A program made the position numbers and the translations under genes. DNA of 55,879 nt from Pseudomonas sp. BGr12 (GTDB lineage: Bacteria > Pseudomonadota > Gammaproteobacteria > Pseudomonadales > Pseudomonadaceae): assembly GCF_030272895.1 (NCBI RefSeq), contig NZ_JALRNF010000042.1, positions 1-55,879 on the forward strand, written 5' to 3'. The stretch's first letter is position 1; every line of letters starts with the position of its first letter. The notes beneath the pieces were generated by a model. The model was not told the origin of the DNA, ran no database searches, and was given only the letters and a program-made list of their open reading frames with translations. This document shows positions 51,186 through 55,879 of this stretch, one piece after another.

Positions 51186-52570
51186 CCGTGCGCGTGCCTG
51201 CTGCGCTACCGGGCGGTGTGTTCATGCTTGCACTGTGCGTCAGTGTTGCCTGGGCGCAAGCCACTGCGCCTGAACCCGCCGGGGTCAGTGCCTCGGCGTT
51301 TTCCACCGACCTGATGCAGCTGTATCGCGAGGCCCGCCTGGAAGATCCGCGCATACTGGCCTCTTATGCACGCGAGCAGGCGGGCCGGGAGCATCAGCGC
51401 GAAGCCATGGGGGCGCTGTTGCCCCAGGCCTCGATCAACGCCGGGACCAATCGTATTCACCAGGAAAACGATCTGCTGCAGCAGAGTTTCGACAGCGAAA
51501 GCTACAGCCTGGTGCTGCGCCAGTACCTCTATAACAAGGCGGCGTGGGAGAACTACCAGAAGTTCAAGAGCCTGGCCAGGCAGTCCGAGTCCGAAGCCCT
51601 GGACGCCCAGGCCGAAGCCACGGTGGATCTGGCCCTGCGTTATTTCACCGTGTTGGCAGCCGAGGATGAACTGGAGCTGATCCAGGCCGAGCGTCGGACC
51701 ACGCAAAAGAGCCTGGACCGGGTCAATGCGTTGTACGAAAAGCAACTGGCGTTGATTACCGATCAGCTCGACCTCAAGGCGCGGGTCGACGGCCTGGCGG
51801 CGCAGGAACTGGGGGCCCGCAACCAGGTCAGCGTCAGTCGCGAGGCGCTGGCGGAGGTCGTCGGCCGGCCGGTCAAGGAGCGGCTCAGTCGGGTTCGCGA
51901 TGATATCCAATTGAATGTGTCGGCACACAGCCTTGAAACCTGGGTGCGCGAGGGTGTTGCGCACAACCCGGCGCTCAAGGCCAATGAAAGCGGCGTCGAA
52001 GCGGCGGGCGCGGCGTTGCGCAGCGGCCAGGGCGGGCACTATCCCACCCTGAGCCTGACCCTGAGCGCGCAGCAGACCAACGAAGGCTACAACAATGCCC
52101 TGGTGCCGCGCACCGACAGTTATGTGGCTGGTGTCGGCGTGCAAGTACCGCTGTACAGCGGCGGCGCGACCTCGGCGCGCGTGCGCGGGCTGTACCAGGA
52201 CCAGGTCGTGGCCGAGCAGCAACTGGAAGCGGTCCAGCGCCGGGTGGTCAAGGAGATTACGAGCGCTTACCTGACGGCGAGCGCCAGTGCGGAAAAGGTC
52301 CAGGCCAGCCGGTATGCCCTGGCCTCGGCACAGCTGTCCAGGGTGGCGGCAGAGAAAGCCTTCAGCTATGGAATGGTCAATGCCGTGGATGTGCTGGCCA
52401 GTGTCCGCAATGAATTTCGCGCCCGGCGTGAACTGCTCAAGGCGCAATACGACTTCCTCACCAATGTCTTCACCCTCAATCGCTGGGCGGGAAAACCGTC
52501 GGCCGACAGCGTCGAAAGCGTCAATGCCTGGCTGAGCGGCAGCGCCGGCCAGACGCGCGCAACCCCTTGA
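51182..52570 (+). CDS. TolC-family outer-membrane channel of type I secretion
   Basis: Protein of 462 residues with a signal peptide (GGVFMLALCVSVAWAQA) and two repeated helical/strand halves of the TolC family (LEDPRILASYAREQAGREH, and HNPALKANESGVEAAGAALR; GVQVPLYSGG). It forms the exit duct for the secreted protein. The ATG overlaps the adaptor's TGA. The cargo is probably the RTX protein encoded 130 bp downstream. Confidence 0.94.
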   Translation: MTVRVPAALPGGVFMLALCVSVAWAQATAPEPAGVSASAFSTDLMQLYREARLEDPRILASYAREQAGREHQREAMGALLPQASINAGTNRIHQENDLLQQSFDSESYSLVLRQYLYNKAAWENYQKFKSLARQSESEALDAQAEATVDLALRYFTVLAAEDELELIQAERRTTQKSLDRVNALYEKQLALITDQLDLKARVDGLAAQELGARNQVSVSREALAEVVGRPVKERLSRVRDDIQLNVSAHSLETWVREGVAHNPALKANESGVEAAGAALRSGQGGHYPTLSLTLSAQQTNEGYNNALVPRTDSYVAGVGVQVPLYSGGATSARVRGLYQDQVVAEQQLEAVQRRVVKEITSAYLTASASAEKVQASRYALASAQLSRVAAEKAFSYGMVNAVDVLASVRNEFRARRELLKAQYDFLTNVFTLNRWAGKPSADSVESVNAWLSGSAGQTRATP

Positions 52571-52700
52571 TCCTGGCGGGCATCGGGTCCGGATATTAGA
52601 CGAAAGGTGTGCCGGCTCATTCAAACGGATGATGGCCAGCCAAAGGCTGCCGACTACAGTCCTAGAGTCGAGAATCCTACGTGCGCTGAGGGCTCAGGTC

Positions 52701-55700
52701 ATGGCTACCATCAACGGTAACGACAACGCCAATACACTGACAGGCGGCACCGCAGCCGACACCCTCAACGGCCTGGGCGGTGACGACATCCTCATCGGCA
52801 ATGCCGGTGACGATACGCTGAACGGTGGCACCGGCAATGACCGGCTGCTGGGTGGGCGCGGCAGCGATACCTACCTGTTCGGCCAGGGCTTTGGCAACGA
52901 TGTAATCGACAATTCCGGCGGTGCCAGCAGCGACGTCGACGTGTTGCGCCTGACCAACCTCAACGCCAACCAGATCCGCCTGACCCGCATCGGCAACGAC
53001 CTGGTGCTCACCGTGCTGGCCACCGGCGAAACCCTCACCGTGAGCCAGTGCTTTCTCGATGCCGACCACGCGATCGACCGGATTCAGTTCGCCGACGGCA
53101 GCCGCTGGGGCGTCACCGAGGCCCTGGCCAACCTCTATTACCCGCCCGTCACGCCCACCTCTGGCGCCGACGTGATCAACGGCAACCCTACCGATGACAC
53201 GCTCCAGGGCCTGGGTGGCAACGATACGCTGTTTGGCAATGGTGGTAACGACACGCTCGACGGCGGCAGCGGCAACGACCGCATGGAAGGCGGCGTCGGC
53301 AATGACACCTATGTGGTCGATGCCGCCGGTGATGTGGTGGTCGAGGCCAGCAACGCCGGTGACGATCAGGTACTGGCCAGCATCAGTTACACCCTGGGCA
53401 ACAACGTCGAGCGCCTGACCCTGACCGGCAGTGCCAACCTCAACGGCACCGGCAACGCACTGGCCAACACCCTGGTCGGCAACGCCGGCAACAACCTGCT
53501 CGACGGTGGTGCCGGCAACGACCTGATCCAGGGCGGCGATGGCAATGACACGCTGCAAGGCGGCGCCGGCAATGACAACCTCAATGGTGATGCCGGTAAC
53601 GACCTGCTCGACGGTGGGGCGGGCAACGACAGCATGGTCGGCGGCAGCGGCGACGATACCTACGTGGTCGACCAGAGTGGCGACAGTGTGTCCGAAGCGC
53701 TCGACGGTGGCAGCGATACCGTCCGCACCTCGCTGAGCTACAGCCTGGGTGCCAACGTCGAAAATCTCGAACTTACCGGCAGCAGCAATCTCAATGGCAC
53801 CGGCAATGCCCTGGCCAACCGGCTGACCGGCAACACCGCCAACAACGTCCTCGATGGCGGCGCCGGTGATGACCTGCTGGCGGGCCGTCGCGGCAGCGAT
53901 ACCTATCGCTACGGCGTCAACTATGGCAACGACGTGATCGACAACAGTGGCGGCGCCAGCACCGATGTCGATACCGTGCAACTGGTCGGGCTCAACAGTA
54001 ACAACGTGCGCTTCGTGCACCTGGGCGACGACCTGCAGATGGTGGTGCTGGCGACCTCGCAGACCCTGACCATCAAGAACTTCTACCTGGGCGTCGATTA
54101 CGAGATCGACCGACTTCGCTTCGATAACAACGTGGTGTGGAACACGGCCACCCTCAAGGCTGCGGCAACCCTGCCGGCCAACGGCGCGCCGAGCTCCACC
54201 AATGACAGCCAGACCACCCTGGAAGACACCTCGGTCATCCTCGGTAGCGCCGACTTCGGCACCTACAGCGACCCGGAAAATACCCCCCTGGCCGCAGTGC
54301 AGATCACTGGCCTGCCAGCACTCGGCAGCCTGCAGTACCACAACGGCAGCGCCTGGGTCGCGGTGGTGCAGAACCAAGTTATCAGCAAGTCCGACCTCGA
54401 TGCCGGCAAACTGCAATTCGTGCCGGCCCTCAATGGCAATGGCAGCGGTTACGCCAGCATCGGCTTCAAGGTTGGCGACGGCACGGCCTTCGCCGTCAAC
54501 GCCAATACCCTGAGCATCAATGTGACGCCGGTCAACGATGCGCCCACCGTCAGCGGCCCGGTCAGCCTGCCCAACGGAACGGAAGATACCGCCTATACCC
54601 TTACGGCTGCGCAACTGCTGGCCAATGCCAGCGACGTGGATGCCGGCACCACGCTGAGTGTGCAGAGCGTCAGCGTCGACTCAAGTCTTGGCGCCTTGAC
54701 CAACAATAACAACGGCACCTGGACCTTTGTTCCGGCGAATAATCTCAATGGCCCGGTGACTTTCGCCGTGGTCGTGACTGACGGCAGCCTCCAGGTCGCC
54801 ACCTCGGCGCAGTTGAACCTGGCGCCGGTCAATGATGCCCCCGTGGTGACCTCGGAGCTGTGGACCGACGCCCCCGAGAACAGCTTCATCTCGACCAATG
54901 TCAGTACCGCCGTCCGGGACCCGGACGGTGATGCGCTGACCTATACCTTTGCGCCGCAAAGCAGTATGGGCGGCAGCGTTTCGATGTTTGCCGGCAACCC
55001 GGGGGCCTTTTTCTACAGTGGCAACTCCCCGGCCATCGATAGCCTCGCTGCGGGCGTGCAGGCCGTCGATGTGATTGCCTTTACCGTGGACGACGGCCAC
55101 GGCGGCTCGACCAACGGCACCTTCGAGGTGCGCCTGACGGGCACCAACGATGCGCCGACCGTGGCCAGCGCACTGCTCGCGCAGAACGCCAGCGAAGACT
55201 CGCCGTTCAGCTACACCGTACCGCTCGCTACCTTTGCCGATGTGGATGCCGGCGACAGCCTCGGCTACAGCGCCAGCCTGGCCAATGGCGATCCGCTGCC
55301 GGGGTGGTTGAGCTTCGATGCGGCCAACCGCACCTTCAGCGGTACGCCGGGCAATGCGGATGTCGGTAGCCTGAGCCTGAAAGTGACGGCCACCGATGGC
55401 AGCGGGGCCAAGGTGAGCAGCAGCTTTACCTTGACCATTGGCAACACCAACGATGCGCCGACACTGCAGGTGCCGTTGTTCGACCAGCTCAGCGGGTTGG
55501 GGCAGGCGGTGGCCTATACCGTGCCGGCCAATACCTTTGCCGATGTCGATGTTGGCGACAGTCTGGCGCTGAGTGCGAATCTGGTGAACGGCGACCCTTT
55601 GCCAGCGTGGCTGGTTTTCGATGCGCCGAGCCGCACCTTCAGCGGCACGCCGCCGACAGGGACACAGCCAGGGGGGATTGCCATCACCGTTACGGCGACC

Positions 55701-55879
55701 GACTCGGGCGGCCTTTCGGTGAGTGATGATTTCGTGCTGAACCTGCTCAGCGCCACGGTCGGCACGCCGAACGATGATGTGCTCAATGGCAGCGTGATCG
55801 ACGATGCGATCTATGGCCTGGCGGGCAACGATACGTTGAACGGTTTTGGTGGTAATGACCTGCTCGATGGTGGCAGTGG
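52701..55879 (+). CDS. Large RTX / cadherin-like secreted protein, 3' end beyond the window
   Basis: Open frame of 1059 codons from the ATG, with no stop before the window edge. No signal peptide is present, as expected of a type I substrate. Calcium-binding GGxGxD repeats start at residue 12 or so and recur at about 155-195, 270-312 and 384-395. Between them lie two near-copies of an approximately 100-residue block (52-150 and 394-490; both with NDVIDNSGGAS) and two of an approximately 70-residue block (197-270 and 314-384; both with LNGTGNALAN). From about 500 to 1015 come tandem cadherin-like domains joined by NDAPT linkers, then RTX repeats start again. It is probably a surface adhesin or large exoprotein exported by the T1SS just upstream. 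Confidence 0.92.
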   Translation, partial: MATINGNDNANTLTGGTAADTLNGLGGDDILIGNAGDDTLNGGTGNDRLLGGRGSDTYLFGQGFGNDVIDNSGGASSDVDVLRLTNLNANQIRLTRIGNDLVLTVLATGETLTVSQCFLDADHAIDRIQFADGSRWGVTEALANLYYPPVTPTSGADVINGNPTDDTLQGLGGNDTLFGNGGNDTLDGGSGNDRMEGGVGNDTYVVDAAGDVVVEASNAGDDQVLASISYTLGNNVERLTLTGSANLNGTGNALANTLVGNAGNNLLDGGAGNDLIQGGDGNDTLQGGAGNDNLNGDAGNDLLDGGAGNDSMVGGSGDDTYVVDQSGDSVSEALDGGSDTVRTSLSYSLGANVENLELTGSSNLNGTGNALANRLTGNTANNVLDGGAGDDLLAGRRGSDTYRYGVNYGNDVIDNSGGASTDVDTVQLVGLNSNNVRFVHLGDDLQMVVLATSQTLTIKNFYLGVDYEIDRLRFDNNVVWNTATLKAAATLPANGAPSSTNDSQTTLEDTSVILGSADFGTYSDPENTPLAAVQITGLPALGSLQYHNGSAWVAVVQNQVISKSDLDAGKLQFVPALNGNGSGYASIGFKVGDGTAFAVNANTLSINVTPVNDAPTVSGPVSLPNGTEDTAYTLTAAQLLANASDVDAGTTLSVQSVSVDSSLGALTNNNNGTWTFVPANNLNGPVTFAVVVTDGSLQVATSAQLNLAPVNDAPVVTSELWTDAPENSFISTNVSTAVRDPDGDALTYTFAPQSSMGGSVSMFAGNPGAFFYSGNSPAIDSLAAGVQAVDVIAFTVDDGHGGSTNGTFEVRLTGTNDAPTVASALLAQNASEDSPFSYTVPLATFADVDAGDSLGYSASLANGDPLPGWLSFDAANRTFSGTPGNADVGSLSLKVTATDGSGAKVSSSFTLTIGNTNDAPTLQVPLFDQLSGLGQAVAYTVPANTFADVDVGDSLALSANLVNGDPLPAWLVFDAPSRTFSGTPPTGTQPGGIAITVTATDSGGLSVSDDFVLNLLSATVGTPNDDVLNGSVIDDAIYGLAGNDTLNGFGGNDLLDGGS

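Noticed and set aside
53161..53660. Short regularly spaced repeats that could suggest a CRISPR array
   Set aside because: The repeats are in frame, degenerate and code for calcium-binding nonapeptides; there are no constant repeats with unique spacers and no cas genes.
52677..54614. 645-codon minus-strand frame opposite the RTX gene, rich in Val/Ala/Ile repeats
   Set aside because: Its repetitive pattern is only the reverse complement of the GGxGxD repeats; the plus frame has clear RTX and cadherin-like domains.

Overview
The window reads as a stretch of a Pseudomonas chromosome, most likely the P. putida group. The grounds are high-GC coding with strong GC3 bias, the REP palindromes built on GCGGGGCAAGCCCGC that are typical of that group, and Pseudomonas-type families throughout (class II PHA synthase, TorF porin, DUF2986 small protein, SdsA-type alkylsulfatase). 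No rRNA, tRNA, insertion sequence, integrase or CRISPR array is visible. The first ~125 bases are poly-G/poly-C low-complexity sequence ending exactly at the stop codon of the first gene, and look like a contig-end artefact.

Region 1 (126-8262) is a catabolic cluster. An ACS-type MFS importer is divergent from an operon of iron alcohol dehydrogenase, NIPSNAP-domain protein and an SDR without its catalytic Tyr/Lys. A long nested palindrome fills the divergent intergenic. A convergent minus-strand group (cyclase-family periplasmic protein, MFS exporter, LysR regulator, SDR) follows across a perfect REP hairpin. Region 2 (8573-14550) is accessory: a GNAT enzyme, a predicted nickel-sensing InrS-like repressor with a DUF3147 membrane protein and matching operators, a MarC protein, a two-gene cassette with a PD-(D/E)XK-like nuclease, and an orphan histidine kinase. 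From MarC to the kinase the DNA looks less GC-rich than its neighbours. Region 3 (14680-22287) holds a PuuE-like deacetylase coupled to a two-domain acetyltransferase, malate dehydrogenase behind a possible small RNA, and a probable operon of NCS1 permease, nitrilase-family amidase and TorF porin opposite a LysR gene.

Region 4 (22559-28222) contains a stand-alone class II PHA synthase, a dispersed intergenic repeat plus a REP, a secreted alkylsulfatase and a sterol-desaturase-family membrane enzyme. Region 5 (28444-33832) is a metal-resistance block: a second DUF3147 gene about 95% identical to the first, chrBA with a divergent MFS gene, and dmeRF for Ni/Co efflux.

Region 6 (34122-45778) looks like one regulated unit. 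A sensor kinase and an NtrC-type activator are followed by a close match to a sigma-54 promoter, then a LIV-type ABC importer (two binding proteins, two permeases, two ATPases) and two tandem iron alcohol dehydrogenases. The natural reading is inducible uptake and oxidation of a small alcohol-bearing compound; the substrate is unknown. Region 7 (45787-47732) has a racemase divergent from its probable LysR regulator and a DUF2986 gene. Region 8 (48119-end) is a type I secretion system (ABC exporter, HlyD adaptor, TolC pore) followed by a giant RTX/cadherin-like protein cut off by the window edge.

The items most worth following up are the DUF3147/InrS-like nickel module and its duplicated, regulator-less copy, the PD-(D/E)XK two-gene cassette, the sigma-54-controlled transporter/dehydrogenase unit, and the ~78-bp nested palindrome between divergent catabolic genes.
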